A stretch of 64,000 bases of DNA. Source: Alphaproteobacteria bacterium (GTDB lineage: Bacteria; Pseudomonadota; Alphaproteobacteria; Micavibrionales; Micavibrionaceae). Shown piece after piece: positions 1 to 9,248 of this stretch (within the stretch, counting starts at the first letter, position 1; every line of letters begins with the position of its first letter). The notes beneath the pieces were generated by a model. That model ran no database searches, was not told the origin of the DNA, and worked only from the letters and a program-made list of their open reading frames with translations. Both the position numbers and the translations under genes were made by a program. Location of the stretch: the NCBI GenBank assembly GCA_030427385.1, contig JAUHWR010000001.1, positions 992,001 through 1,056,000 of the forward strand. Reading direction: 5' to 3'.

Positions 1-2
1 TA

Positions 3-158
3 GGGATGGGTATAGGGGCTATTCCGTGGTCATCAATTATCAGGTGGGCAGAGTTTCACGGCTTGTCCTGCTCTGATGATGTTGACGACTTAATAACAAT
101 TATCCGCGCACTTGAAAACGCCGTACATGAATTTGACCAGAGAAAGGACGCTAAATGA
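3..158 (+). CDS. Phage tail-region protein, C-terminal fragment (5' end outside window)
   Basis: An open frame enters from the left edge and ends in TGA at 156-158, overlapping the ATG of the tape measure gene (ATGA). About 51 residues are visible, with a hydrophobic start (IPWSSIIRWAEFHGL) followed by an acidic, helical C-terminus rich in D, E and R. A short protein directly before the tape measure is usually a tail assembly chaperone or an associated small protein; that role is inferred from position only. The 5' end and any programmed frameshift lie outside the window. Confidence 0.5.
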   Translation, partial: GMGIGAIPWSSIIRWAEFHGLSCSDDVDDLITIIRALENAVHEFDQRKDAK

Positions 159-3100
159 CTACTGATGCAGAAATTGTCATTGGCGTTAAAGGTGAATTAT
201 CTGGTGCGCGGACTGTTAAGAGGAGCCTTGATGATGTTGCGGATAGCGGGGATCGTGCGACACGTGAGCTTGACCGCATGGAGCGTCAAATGGGCTCTCT
301 TGAGAGGCAGTCCAGACTTTTAGCAAGTGCTTTCAAAACATTCATAGTCGCCTTTGCTGTAAACGAACTACGCAAAGGTGTTACATCTATTATATCAACC
401 GCAGAGGAAATGCGGAAGCTTGAAGCACGATTGGTTAATAGTACACGTTCTGTTGCTGAATTTAATCAGGCGTTTAAAGGCTTGAACCAAATTGCCATTG
501 AAACAGGTGGTTCATTATCTGCGTCTGTTGAGGTGTTTCAAAGACTCTCTTTCTCACGAGATGAAATCGGGGCAACTGTTAATGAGATGGTTAAGTTTAC
601 CGAGATTGTGCAAAAGCTTGGTGTTGTCTCTGGTGCTAGTACAAGCGCATTGCAGTCAGGTTTATTGCAATTAGGACAAGGTTTATCATCTGGTGTATTA
701 CGCGCGGAAGAATTTAACTCTATCCTTGAAAATATTCCCGCTGTTGGCGTTGCTATTGCTGATGAACTCGGCGTTTCGGTTGGTGTATTGCGGCAAATGG
801 TCTTGGCGGGTGAGTTGCTTTCTAAAGATGTATTTGAGGCAATATTAAGCCAGACTGATGAGACGAATGAAAAGTTTGCAAATATGCCGGTCACGATTGA
901 TAGGGCGTTTGGTAGTTTAAAAGCACAATTTGGAATATTGATAAATAATATCAATCAAACCTTTGCAGCTACAGAAAAACTTGCCAATGCTTTGCAAGGA
1001 GTAGCCGATAATTTCGCCAGAATAAATGGGGTTTCTATTGAGGGCGCACAAACGGCGTATCAAAATTCAAATACAATCGGTTCTTTTTATGGCGGGGGAT
1101 TAAACGCAGCATCACAAAAAGCTCTTGATGAGCAAGCGGGCATACAGAGAATTGATTTAGACTCAATCTCTACGGCATTGCCAGAGCAAGACCGCAAAGA
1201 AATGGAGAAGCTTTTAAAACAAGCGAATGAATATAACTCCCTTGTTACAACTGCATTGGCAGGAGGTAAGAGCAGTTTTTACGGTACGGTTGCTAAAGAA
1301 ATTAAAGAGGCTAAAGAAAAAACCACAACACTATCAAAAGCTCAAAAAGAAGCAGCTAAAATACAGCGGGAAGACCAAGCATTTTTCACTAATTTAATTA
1401 AAGAAACAGCAACCGAGCAAGAGTTATTCAATATGCGTATTGATGAACTTGAAGGAAAAAGAGGGCTTGCCAAAACAGCCGAGGAAATTCGCGCCATTGA
1501 CCGCGCTATTATTGCGGCAGGGGATGAATTAGAGAAATTCAGATTACAGGCAGAATTAGACAGCCCTTTAGCTAAAACATTTGCACGATTTGCGGGTGAG
1601 ATCGAGGACGGTTTCAAAGATGCATTTAAGGACGCATTTACAGCCACAGAGGGTGGTTGGAAAAAGCTTTTGAGTGGATTTAAAGAAACATTCAAGAACC
1701 TGCTTGCAGAGCTTGCTTATCAGGCGTTAGCACGTCCGATTATTGTTTCAGTTATGGGCGCAGCGGGTGGAAGCTTAGGCATTTCTAATAGTGCTGTAGC
1801 GTCAACGCTTGGAACAAGTGGTGGTGGGTTTGGTGGTATCGGCAATCTGGCGTCTTTAGGTGGCTCGGTAAATAGTCTTTTTTCTGGCGGGTCTAGTGCG
1901 TTACTAACCCAAGGTTTTGACAAGGTTGGCGGGTTGTTTGGTTTTGGTAATTCGGGTTTTATCGGCCCAATGCAAAACGGCGGTTTAAATGGGGGGTTGA
2001 GTCAGTATTCATCACTTACAAACGGATCATTTGGCGGCGCATTTGGTGGCGCTCTCGGAGGTTTTGCAGGTAATTTTGGCGCCAATGCTCTGTTCGGAAG
2101 TGACAGAGGAATTGGCGCAAGTATAGGAGGAGCTATTGGCGGAATCGCGGGGTCATTTATACCTGTTCCTGTATTAGGCCCTATGGTTGGATCGTTTGTT
2201 GGTAATGCAATTGGCGGCTTGTTTGGAAATTCAAAACCTTCAAACAGCACACAGTATGGAAGCATTAACTTTGACACGCTTGAACGCTCTGGTATTGGCG
2301 GTCTTGGCGGGAAGAAATTCTCACAAGCAAATTCAGATTTTAGAGATGGTATTCTTTCCCAAGCTGAAAGCCTTATCACACTTTTAAAAGGAGCGGGCGC
2401 GACAGTTTCAGGTGGCTTATATGCCAGTATCGGAAGCCGTGACGGTTATTATCTGGGTGATGAGGGCGGCGCGAACTATAAGAATTACCAAGATGTTGAT
2501 GAGTTTATTAAAGCTGTTAATGACAAAATTCTAAGCAGTGTTTCAGGTCTTGGCGCGACATCTCAAACCATCTTGAATAATGTTGGTGTATCAGACCTAA
2601 ACGCACTCTCACAAGCTCTTGAATTTGGCAAGGCGTATGATGCTTATTTAAAAACGCCTGAAAACCTAACAGACCTTGAAGCAACCATGAAGGCGCTTGA
2701 CGATCAATATAATCAATTAGCAAGCTCGGCTTCTTCTCTAGGTCTTTCTGTTAGCGGATTAACTGCAAAATACAATGAGCAGAAACAGGCCATTAAAGAC
2801 GGATTTATTGAAGCTATTGAAAATGAAATCATGGCAATTAAAGATCCTGCGGGATTGGCTTTGAGTTCACTTGAAGACCAATTTGAAGCTTTAAGAAAAG
2901 ACGCTGAAACCCTTGGTCTATCAAAAGATAAAGTAGAAGAATTATATGAACTACGCCTTGATATGCTCAAAGCAGAAGAAGCAGGATTTAGAAACTTAAA
3001 AGATTTGGCTGACAATCTTCTTGATTACTTGGACGGTCAAATATTCTCGGCAACATCTACGCTCTCACCAGAGCAAAAACTTGCAGAAGCGCAAGGGCAG

Positions 3101-3535
3101 TTTGATAGTTTGTTGTCTGATGCAAGAGGCGGGGATTACGGCGCAGTCGGTAAGATTACAGAAGCGGCAGACTTATTATTAAATACGGCGCGTGATGCTT
3201 ATGCTTCGTCTGTTACCTTTGCGGGTATTGAAGAATTTGTCCGCAATTCATTGAAAAATCTTGGCACACAACTTGACTTGCCGGGCTTTGCGGTAGGTAC
3301 TAATTCTGCTCCGACTGGCATGGCTTGGGTTGGTGAGAACGGCCCTGAAATTGTAAACTTCAAAGGCGGTGAAAGTGTTTACACAGCGCAGCAATCAGGG
3401 CGCATGAATAACATGGATAAGACAAATGCATACCTTGCTGAAATGGTGCAGCAAAATGAAGATATAAAACGTGACAATGCTATGCTCCGCAAACGCCTTG
3501 AAAATTTAAGCGCTAAAATGGCGGTGCGCGGGTAA
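155..3535 (+). CDS. Phage tail tape measure protein
   Basis: This 1126-aa protein would set tail length and take part in DNA ejection from a long-tailed virion. The N-terminal ~300 residues resemble the tape measure domain found in siphophage proteins (helical, with conserved GLLQLGQGL and LSKDVFEAI stretches). Residues ~395-470 are charged and coiled-coil-like. Residues ~525-700 are a Gly/Ala-rich hydrophobic stretch (GGSLGIS, GGAIGGIAGS) expected to insert in membrane. Residues ~850-1000 are helical again. The C-terminus has the common tape-measure tail signature (AVGTNSAPTGMAWVGENGPE) and a final coiled coil. It is the longest gene of the tail module. The start overlaps the upstream stop, and its own TAA overlaps the ATG of the next gene, so translational coupling is likely. 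Confidence 0.93.
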   Translation: MTTDAEIVIGVKGELSGARTVKRSLDDVADSGDRATRELDRMERQMGSLERQSRLLASAFKTFIVAFAVNELRKGVTSIISTAEEMRKLEARLVNSTRSVAEFNQAFKGLNQIAIETGGSLSASVEVFQRLSFSRDEIGATVNEMVKFTEIVQKLGVVSGASTSALQSGLLQLGQGLSSGVLRAEEFNSILENIPAVGVAIADELGVSVGVLRQMVLAGELLSKDVFEAILSQTDETNEKFANMPVTIDRAFGSLKAQFGILINNINQTFAATEKLANALQGVADNFARINGVSIEGAQTAYQNSNTIGSFYGGGLNAASQKALDEQAGIQRIDLDSISTALPEQDRKEMEKLLKQANEYNSLVTTALAGGKSSFYGTVAKEIKEAKEKTTTLSKAQKEAAKIQREDQAFFTNLIKETATEQELFNMRIDELEGKRGLAKTAEEIRAIDRAIIAAGDELEKFRLQAELDSPLAKTFARFAGEIEDGFKDAFKDAFTATEGGWKKLLSGFKETFKNLLAELAYQALARPIIVSVMGAAGGSLGISNSAVASTLGTSGGGFGGIGNLASLGGSVNSLFSGGSSALLTQGFDKVGGLFGFGNSGFIGPMQNGGLNGGLSQYSSLTNGSFGGAFGGALGGFAGNFGANALFGSDRGIGASIGGAIGGIAGSFIPVPVLGPMVGSFVGNAIGGLFGNSKPSNSTQYGSINFDTLERSGIGGLGGKKFSQANSDFRDGILSQAESLITLLKGAGATVSGGLYASIGSRDGYYLGDEGGANYKNYQDVDEFIKAVNDKILSSVSGLGATSQTILNNVGVSDLNALSQALEFGKAYDAYLKTPENLTDLEATMKALDDQYNQLASSASSLGLSVSGLTAKYNEQKQAIKDGFIEAIENEIMAIKDPAGLALSSLEDQFEALRKDAETLGLSKDKVEELYELRLDMLKAEEAGFRNLKDLADNLLDYLDGQIFSATSTLSPEQKLAEAQGQFDSLLSDARGGDYGAVGKITEAADLLLNTARDAYASSVTFAGIEEFVRNSLKNLGTQLDLPGFAVGTNSAPTGMAWVGENGPEIVNFKGGESVYTAQQSGRMNNMDKTNAYLAEMVQQNEDIKRDNAMLRKRLENLSAKMAVRG

Positions 3536-5211
3536 TGTTTGGATATTTTGCACTTGGAGAAATAGCATATGGCGAGAATATTGCTGATTACTCCACACCA
3601 TCCGAATTTAGAAAATTACTCGCAAATCCGAACGCCGAATTTGTTTATCTGGTTGTTTTAGAGCCGTATGATAACGCGCTTGGTTCTATTTTGGATGGTA
3701 GCCCCCCTTATGGCGGCGCGGCGTTCGGTGAGTATGAAACACCCTATCAAGGTGGCATACAGAGGTTTTACTTATCCGATAAGGGTTATACAACAACCCC
3801 ATTCGATGTTGAATTGCCGAACACTTATTTTGCGCCAAAGGTTGATAATCCTTACACGCTGGATTTAAGTTTGTTTTCCGGCACATCTGAATCAGGTTTT
3901 TCAAGAGGCAGCGCTCCGGGCTTTGGTTCTCTTAGAATTGTGAATGGTGATGGCGACCTTGATGATCTAGCCGATATGTCATGGCGGGGGCGTAAGGTTA
4001 AAATTTATACAGGAAAGAGTGATTTTACGTTTAATGAATTTGAATTGATTTTTGATGGTGTGAGCGCAGGTATTGAAGTTGATGATGCGGAAATTGTTAT
4101 TAATCTTTCTGACCAGTCTTATTTATTAGACCGATTAATTGAGCATGATTTATACGAAGGCACGGGGAGTTATGAAGGTTTTGAAGACTTAAAAGGAACG
4201 CCAAAGCCATTGGCTTATGGTCAACTTACGAATATACAGCCGATATTAATTCACTCTGGAAAGCTTATTTATCAACTGCACGATGGAGGTATTGAAGCTA
4301 TTAGCGCAGTGCGTGATCGAGGCGTTGCTATTCTGTTTGAAGAAGATACGGATGATTTGGAAAATACAGCGCCGAGCGCGGGTTATTATAATACCGATTT
4401 ATCACGTGGCTTAATAAGGCTTGGAAGCCCTGCGGATGGTCAAGTGACGGTAGATTGCCAAGGCGATAATAGCGGAACGTATGTGGATGAATACGGCGCT
4501 ATTTTAGTGCGTATCTTGCAATCGAGAATAGGCGTGAATGCGCTAGAAGATAACCTGATTGATAAGGGGGCGTTTTCGGATCTTGATGCGGTTTCAGGTT
4601 TATATTTAACAGAACAAACAGTCATATCCGATTTAATGGATAGGATTATTAACCCATACGGCGCGTATTGGTCATTTACACGTAAGGGCTTGTTAACTGC
4701 GGGGATTTTAGACCGTCCGAATATTGAAGAATACACAATCACAGATTTTGAAATAGATAGTGGCGGCGTTGAATTAGTCGGTGTTTATCCCGCCGTTTGG
4801 AAGCAAAGAGTAGGGTACAAACCAGTCGGTCTAGAGCAAAATTCTGATGATTTAGCATCCTCTACACCCGATGCGGTAAGGGAGCTTGTTTCGGAAGAAT
4901 ACAGATTTTTAACGAGTGAAAAACGCGCTGTGAGGTCGGCTGATAAAAACGCGGTTGAGCGTACGGATTACATCACTGCTTATAATCAAACAGAAGCGCA
5001 AGAGGTTTTAGAACGCCTTGTGAGCCTCTACAGCGTAGAGCGGCGATTATTCCGTGTATCGGTTCGTAAGATGTTATTCAGGCTTTATTTGGGCAGTGTC
5101 GTCAAATTAGTTTACCCGCGCTTTAATTTAGGCAGCGGTCAGTTATTCATTGTGATCGGTTTCTCGGAAGATGCGGAAACAGACACGACAATCTTGGAAT
5201 TATGGGGTTAA
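3535..5211 (+). CDS. Putative phage tail tip / baseplate hub protein
   Basis: The 558-aa product starts on the last base of the tape measure stop codon (TAATG). I recognise no named domain with certainty. The N-terminus describes a beta-rich protein with aromatic residues (FGYFALGEIAYGE, GAAFGEYETPYQG). The middle has a segment like tail hub proteins (FGSLRIVNGDGDLDD followed by WRGRKVKIYTG), and the C-terminal third is basic and beta-rich. Its place straight after the tape measure fits a distal tail, hub or upper-baseplate component of a siphovirus. The specific role is inferred from position. Confidence 0.6.
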   Translation: MFGYFALGEIAYGENIADYSTPSEFRKLLANPNAEFVYLVVLEPYDNALGSILDGSPPYGGAAFGEYETPYQGGIQRFYLSDKGYTTTPFDVELPNTYFAPKVDNPYTLDLSLFSGTSESGFSRGSAPGFGSLRIVNGDGDLDDLADMSWRGRKVKIYTGKSDFTFNEFELIFDGVSAGIEVDDAEIVINLSDQSYLLDRLIEHDLYEGTGSYEGFEDLKGTPKPLAYGQLTNIQPILIHSGKLIYQLHDGGIEAISAVRDRGVAILFEEDTDDLENTAPSAGYYNTDLSRGLIRLGSPADGQVTVDCQGDNSGTYVDEYGAILVRILQSRIGVNALEDNLIDKGAFSDLDAVSGLYLTEQTVISDLMDRIINPYGAYWSFTRKGLLTAGILDRPNIEEYTITDFEIDSGGVELVGVYPAVWKQRVGYKPVGLEQNSDDLASSTPDAVRELVSEEYRFLTSEKRAVRSADKNAVERTDYITAYNQTEAQEVLERLVSLYSVERRLFRVSVRKMLFRLYLGSVVKLVYPRFNLGSGQLFIVIGFSEDAETDTTILELWG

Positions 5212-5214
5212 GGC

Positions 5215-6108
5215 ATGACAAATATTATTCTTGCTTATCCCTTTTCAGATACCGCGACATTAGAGGGAAGCGTAGCGCCTGCGAGTATGCCAGTTGGTAA
5301 TTTAAAGACCATGCAGCCTACGGAGGTTTATCGGATTTTAAACCCTGCAAGTGCATTTATCAATATTGACTACCAAGGCGCAGAAATTGATTTAATCGCG
5401 CTTCTGGTTCATACAGCGACAAGTACGGCATATGTTAGGGTTCGGGCTTCAAATACACTCGGAAATGTAGAAAGCAGTCCTGATTATGATAGCGGTAATT
5501 TGCCCATGCGTTCTAATCAAACAGAATATGCAGCAGAGGCCGATAATGTCTTATTAGAAAACGGTGATGCGGTTCTGTTGGAAAACGGCGATAATATAAG
5601 TTTAGAGGATAGTGAAGCCGTATTAAATACTGATGGCGCGATGGCGGAGAATAACTTTATTCTAAAGCTTGATAGCCCTGTCGATTACAGATATTGGCGC
5701 ATTGATATTTATGATACCGCATCTTCCTATTTGGATATAGGCCGTTTATATATGTCAAAGGCTTGGCAACCCAATATAAATATTGAATATGGCGCAGTTA
5801 TAAGTTGGGCTGATACTTCAAAAATACCACAAGCCAGTTCCGGTCAAAAAGTCCCGCTTAGACGCAAGAAATTTAGATATACCGAATTTAGTATGACGTT
5901 TCTTTCGGAAGATGAGGCGCTTGATTATTTATTCGAGTTTGACAGATTGCGCGGCATTACAAGCGACATTCTTTACATCAAAGACATTAGTAATAAAAAG
6001 CAATTACAGCGCCAAACCATATACGGACTTATGGCAGCGCTTAATCCTATCGGTCACGATAGTTTCCAACTTCATTCTAAATCATACCGTATCGAGGAGT
6101 TAACCTAG
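5215..6108 (+). CDS. Phage tail protein of unknown function
   Basis: This 297-aa protein lies 3 bp after the putative hub gene and 1 bp before the collar fibre gene, so all are probably cotranscribed. It begins without a signal peptide and looks beta-rich. Residues ~115-135 carry an imperfect short repeat based on LLENGD (VLLENGDAVLLENGD then ISLEDSE). A second part contains YRYWRIDIYD, reminiscent of carbohydrate-binding jelly-roll folds, but this is only an impression. Given the order tape measure, hub, this gene, fibre, a tail-tip structural part is most likely. Confidence 0.55.
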   Translation: MTNIILAYPFSDTATLEGSVAPASMPVGNLKTMQPTEVYRILNPASAFINIDYQGAEIDLIALLVHTATSTAYVRVRASNTLGNVESSPDYDSGNLPMRSNQTEYAAEADNVLLENGDAVLLENGDNISLEDSEAVLNTDGAMAENNFILKLDSPVDYRYWRIDIYDTASSYLDIGRLYMSKAWQPNINIEYGAVISWADTSKIPQASSGQKVPLRRKKFRYTEFSMTFLSEDEALDYLFEFDRLRGITSDILYIKDISNKKQLQRQTIYGLMAALNPIGHDSFQLHSKSYRIEELT

Positions 6109-6109
6109 C

Positions 6110-7312
6110 ATGGTTTTAAAAATTGCAGATAGAGTGTTTGAAACCTCAAACACTCAAGGGACAGTCACGCTTAATTTATCAGGGCCGGTGCAAGGCTTTC
6201 GTAGCTTTGCCGCCGCTTTTGCGACAAGTGATAAAATTCCATATGTGATTAGCGATGATGTTGATTGGGAAATAGGAGTAGGGACGCTTACAGAGGGAAG
6301 TCCTGACCAATTATCAAGAGATACAGTTTATTCATCATCTAATGCGGGATCTCTAGTGAATTGGGGATCTGGTACACGTAATGTTCGAGTAGGCCCGATT
6401 GCTGATTTGATTTATCACAGAACAGAAAATAAAAACGTCATTATCGGTAAGGGAACGGCTACAGGAGATGGCACGACACATAACGTCACGATGGATATTA
6501 ATCCACTTGCCTATGAAACAGGAATGGAACTGACGTACTTATGTCCTACGGATGTTACAGGGGCATTAAATGTTAATGTTGGCGGTCTTGGTAACAAAGC
6601 AGTTAAGAGAAACGGCGCAGATTTACAGGCGGGCGATTTTCTTGAAGATGATGTTTGTAAATTATTTTACACTGGTGTCCATTTTGAAAGCCTACTTTTA
6701 ACACGCTTTAGTGATAGTGAATTTGCATCACAACCAGAAGCAGAGGCGGGTGTGGCGACTGATAAGCCAATGAACGCGCTTAGAACGAAGCAAGCTATTG
6801 AGGCGCTTGTTCCAGAGCCTATTGTAGCGGGGGCTATGGCTATGTGGCCTACAGATACAGCGCCTACAGGATGGTTGGAGCGTGATGGCTCTGCTATCTC
6901 CAGAACGACATACGCTGATTTATTCGCTGTTATTGGTGAGGATTATGGTGTGGGCGATGGCTCGACAACATTCAATCTTCCCGATGATCGCGGCTTATTT
7001 GAACGCGGTTGGGACAATGGACGCGGATATGATTCAGGACGTACATTCGGATCATACCAAGCTGACGCGGTTAAATCACACACACATACTGGCTCTACTG
7101 ACTCTGGTGGGTCACACACACACACACAAAATGTTTCAACAGGCGGGGGCGGTAGTGTAGGGGCTTCAACAACATCGCTTACAGGTAGCCAAAGTTCTTA
7201 TCTTTCGACAGGAAGTGGCGGCACTCACTCGCACTCATTCACTACAGCTGCAACAGGTGGCACGGAAAACCTTGTCAAAAACCGCGCCTACCTTCCAATT
7301 ATTAAATACTAA
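6110..7312 (+). CDS. Phage tail fibre protein with tail collar domain
   Basis: A 400-aa structural protein. Residues ~235-300 match the phage tail collar domain: GAMAMWPTDTAPTGWLERDG, then YADLFAVIGEDYGVGDGSTT and FNLPDDRGLFERGWD. The C-terminal ~80 residues are Gly/Ser/Thr-rich with repeated His-Thr clusters (SHTHTGS, SHTHTQN, GTHSHSF), as in fibre tips where His side chains bind metal along a trimer. The protein ends in NRAYLPIIKY, a typical collar-fibre ending. It should be a receptor-contacting trimeric tail fibre. The following 227-aa gene may be its assembly partner. Confidence 0.85.
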   Translation: MVLKIADRVFETSNTQGTVTLNLSGPVQGFRSFAAAFATSDKIPYVISDDVDWEIGVGTLTEGSPDQLSRDTVYSSSNAGSLVNWGSGTRNVRVGPIADLIYHRTENKNVIIGKGTATGDGTTHNVTMDINPLAYETGMELTYLCPTDVTGALNVNVGGLGNKAVKRNGADLQAGDFLEDDVCKLFYTGVHFESLLLTRFSDSEFASQPEAEAGVATDKPMNALRTKQAIEALVPEPIVAGAMAMWPTDTAPTGWLERDGSAISRTTYADLFAVIGEDYGVGDGSTTFNLPDDRGLFERGWDNGRGYDSGRTFGSYQADAVKSHTHTGSTDSGGSHTHTQNVSTGGGGSVGASTTSLTGSQSSYLSTGSGGTHSHSFTTAATGGTENLVKNRAYLPIIKY

Positions 7313-7321
7313 GAGGATATT

Positions 7322-8005
7322 ATGAAAGCACCGATACTATATAACTACCATCCTGAAACCAAAGAATTTACAGGCGCGACCTATGCTAAGAAATCACCTC
7401 TTGAAGAAGGTGTTTTCTTGCATCCTGCTAATACTACAGAGACAGAGCCTCTTGAAGTAGGTGAAGGTGAGGTTGCTGTTTTTGAAAATGATGGTTGGGT
7501 GAAAAAAGACGACCTACGCGGCAGTGATTTTTATAATATATCAGGTGAGCGCTTTACGATGGAAGATTTGGGTATTTTGCCTGATTGGGCTTTAACGGAA
7601 TATCCCGAAGTCACGGAGGAAACTTACAATTCTATAATTCTTTATGATCCCAAAGAAAAAAAAGAAATCAGAACGCATTTTCAGCCGCCTGTTTATTGGC
7701 AGAAAGCAAATGATTTACATTTTGTTGAGCAGGCTGAAATAGAGCCTCCAGAAGGTAAGAAATATAAAAGTACCAAGATTGAGAAAGTAGATGCGAATTA
7801 TTATCAGTTGCATTCCTACGTAAATAAAACCAAGGCAGATTTAACTGCTGAATGGGAAAATGAAATGGCGATGTCTGATAGTTCTCTGCCACGCGCACTA
7901 GAAGATATTATTGACGTTTTACCCGATGAGTTAAAGCAAAATATTTCACCCGAAACGCTTGAAAAATATCAATCCAAAAAAGAAAAAAGAGCAGAAAAGC
8001 CATGA
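7322..8005 (+). CDS. Possible tail fibre assembly / fibre-associated protein
   Basis: The 227-aa protein lies 9 bp after the collar fibre gene with the SD-like AGAGGA before its ATG. The N-terminus (YNYHPETKEFTG ... SPLEEGVFLHPANTT ... VFENDGWVKKDD) has the layout of tail-fibre assembly chaperones, which often begin with a substrate-like segment ending in a W-containing repeat. The remainder is acidic and Lys/Glu-rich, ending in KKEKRAEKP. No cysteine cluster, membrane segment or signal peptide is visible. The role rests on this resemblance and on position. Confidence 0.45.
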   Translation: MKAPILYNYHPETKEFTGATYAKKSPLEEGVFLHPANTTETEPLEVGEGEVAVFENDGWVKKDDLRGSDFYNISGERFTMEDLGILPDWALTEYPEVTEETYNSIILYDPKEKKEIRTHFQPPVYWQKANDLHFVEQAEIEPPEGKKYKSTKIEKVDANYYQLHSYVNKTKADLTAEWENEMAMSDSSLPRALEDIIDVLPDELKQNISPETLEKYQSKKEKRAEKP

Positions 8006-8547
8006 TTTATATTGTTATATTTTCCCTACTTCACATGATTAAGGGCGGCTTATTAGTCAGTATTCCCGCTGTTGAAAATGCGATTAAAAAACCAGTTTTT
8101 AAATATGTCTTTGATGGCAAAATTGTTTCATCTCTGGTTTGCATTCCTGTTTGTATTTTGGCGGGATTTCCAGAGTGGCAAGCCATGATCTTTGCTGCCG
8201 CTTGGTGGGTTTCAATGTCTCCGTCATTAGGGGAGGAGATAGGCGCGATTGGAGGTTATAAAGGTGTTTGGCTTGATTTAGATGGCAATGAAGATTACAC
8301 GATAAAGAACACAGAGGGTGGTTGGAAAAAAGGTGTGCAGCGCGGTATTTTTACAGGCGCGATTTTATCCCTTGCCGCATGGAATCCTCTTTTAGTTATT
8401 GCAGGAGCAACATTTCCTGTTTGCGTATGGTGCGGTATTTCAATCGGACAGTTATATAGCGGGAACATTCAAGAACATAAAGGGTGGCGCATTTATGAGG
8501 GAATTTTTGGCGCGGCAATCGGCTTGGCTTTCTGGATGGGGGCGTAA
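8002..8547 (+). CDS. Phage-encoded integral membrane protein of unknown function
   Basis: A 181-aa protein with about four hydrophobic segments (near residues 1-20, 44-70, 118-140 and 163-180). The ATG overlaps the upstream stop (ATGA). A soluble acidic loop around residues 85-105 contains LDLDGNEDYT. It stands at the start of the lysis cassette, directly before a holin-like protein, so it could be a holin or antiholin. At four segments it is larger than most holins, and I do not recognise a family. Confidence 0.5.
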   Translation: MIYIVIFSLLHMIKGGLLVSIPAVENAIKKPVFKYVFDGKIVSSLVCIPVCILAGFPEWQAMIFAAAWWVSMSPSLGEEIGAIGGYKGVWLDLDGNEDYTIKNTEGGWKKGVQRGIFTGAILSLAAWNPLLVIAGATFPVCVWCGISIGQLYSGNIQEHKGWRIYEGIFGAAIGLAFWMGA

Positions 8548-8868
8548 ATGAATCTTGAACACATATTAAGTCTAGGAAATTTCCTTTGGGTTGTAGGCGC
8601 GGCTATTATCGGTGCTTTATTCTGGATTTTTAAAATCGACAGCACTGTCAAAGAAAGCGCACAGAAGCACAAGTTAAGCGAAAAGCGCCATGATAAGCAT
8701 GAGGAACGGATTGAACGGATTGAACGGACAAATATCCGCGTTGAAACCAAGGTTGACCAGATCGAGGAACGTCAAAAAGAGCAGGTGGAAGATAGTAAAA
8801 AAATCCTAAATTCCATTAATCAAATTCAACTTCATTTAGCGCGTTTCAAAACTAGGGAGATTGATTAA
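8548..8868 (+). CDS. Holin-like protein: one membrane segment plus coiled coil
   Basis: A 106-aa protein beginning immediately after the previous stop. Residues ~10-28 form one hydrophobic helix (FLWVVGAAIIGALFWIF). The rest is a highly charged coiled coil (HKLSEKRHDKHEERIERIER). This layout resembles small phage membrane proteins of the DUF2730 type and class III-like holins placed before endolysins. Within the cassette (membrane protein, this gene, receiver, endolysin, spanins) it is the best holin candidate. The function is inferred. Confidence 0.5.
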   Translation: MNLEHILSLGNFLWVVGAAIIGALFWIFKIDSTVKESAQKHKLSEKRHDKHEERIERIERTNIRVETKVDQIEERQKEQVEDSKKILNSINQIQLHLARFKTREID

Positions 8869-9248
8869 TGCAGGTAGCTTTTATAGATGATGAATCCGCA
8901 AGTTTTACGCTGTTTTGCGCGGTGATTGATGATAATCAGGATTTCCGTGATTTCTTCAAAATTAAGCTTGAGGGAAACATAGACAGTTTCAAAGAAGTCA
9001 GTGAATTTCAAGATAATGGTTATGACGTAGTTTTCACAGATTTAAAGCTTTATGAGACTTTCGGAGTAGACACGATTTACGCACTAAAGAAAAAGACGAA
9101 TGCGCCGATTGTAGTTTTAACAGGTCTTAGCAATATGTCGGCAAGTGAGATGAAAATATTCCTTGATGCAGGTGCAAAGGAAGTCTGGTCGAAAGAGCGG
9201 ATTAATGACCCTGCGTTTTTAACAATGGTTCAAGAGGTGGTGGCATGA
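8868..9248 (+). CDS. Phage-encoded stand-alone CheY-like receiver domain protein
   Basis: The 126-aa product is a complete response-regulator receiver with no output domain. Expected residues are present: acidic pair D21-D22 (CAVIDDNQDF), phospho-acceptor D58 (VVFTDLKLY), T85 (VVLTGLSN) and K109 (VWSKERI), with GAKEV before the Lys. The ATG overlaps the last base of the holin-like gene, and its stop overlaps the endolysin ATG (ATGA). It is therefore embedded in the lysis operon. Receiver domains normally take phosphate from a histidine kinase. What a phage does with one between holin and lysozyme is unknown; timing of lysis by host phospho-signals is a guess. Confidence 0.8.
   Translation: MQVAFIDDESASFTLFCAVIDDNQDFRDFFKIKLEGNIDSFKEVSEFQDNGYDVVFTDLKLYETFGVDTIYALKKKTNAPIVVLTGLSNMSASEMKIFLDAGAKEVWSKERINDPAFLTMVQEVVA

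Noticed and set aside
538-954. 138-aa - strand frame inside the tape measure gene
   Set aside because: An antisense shadow without start signals in a clear coding region.
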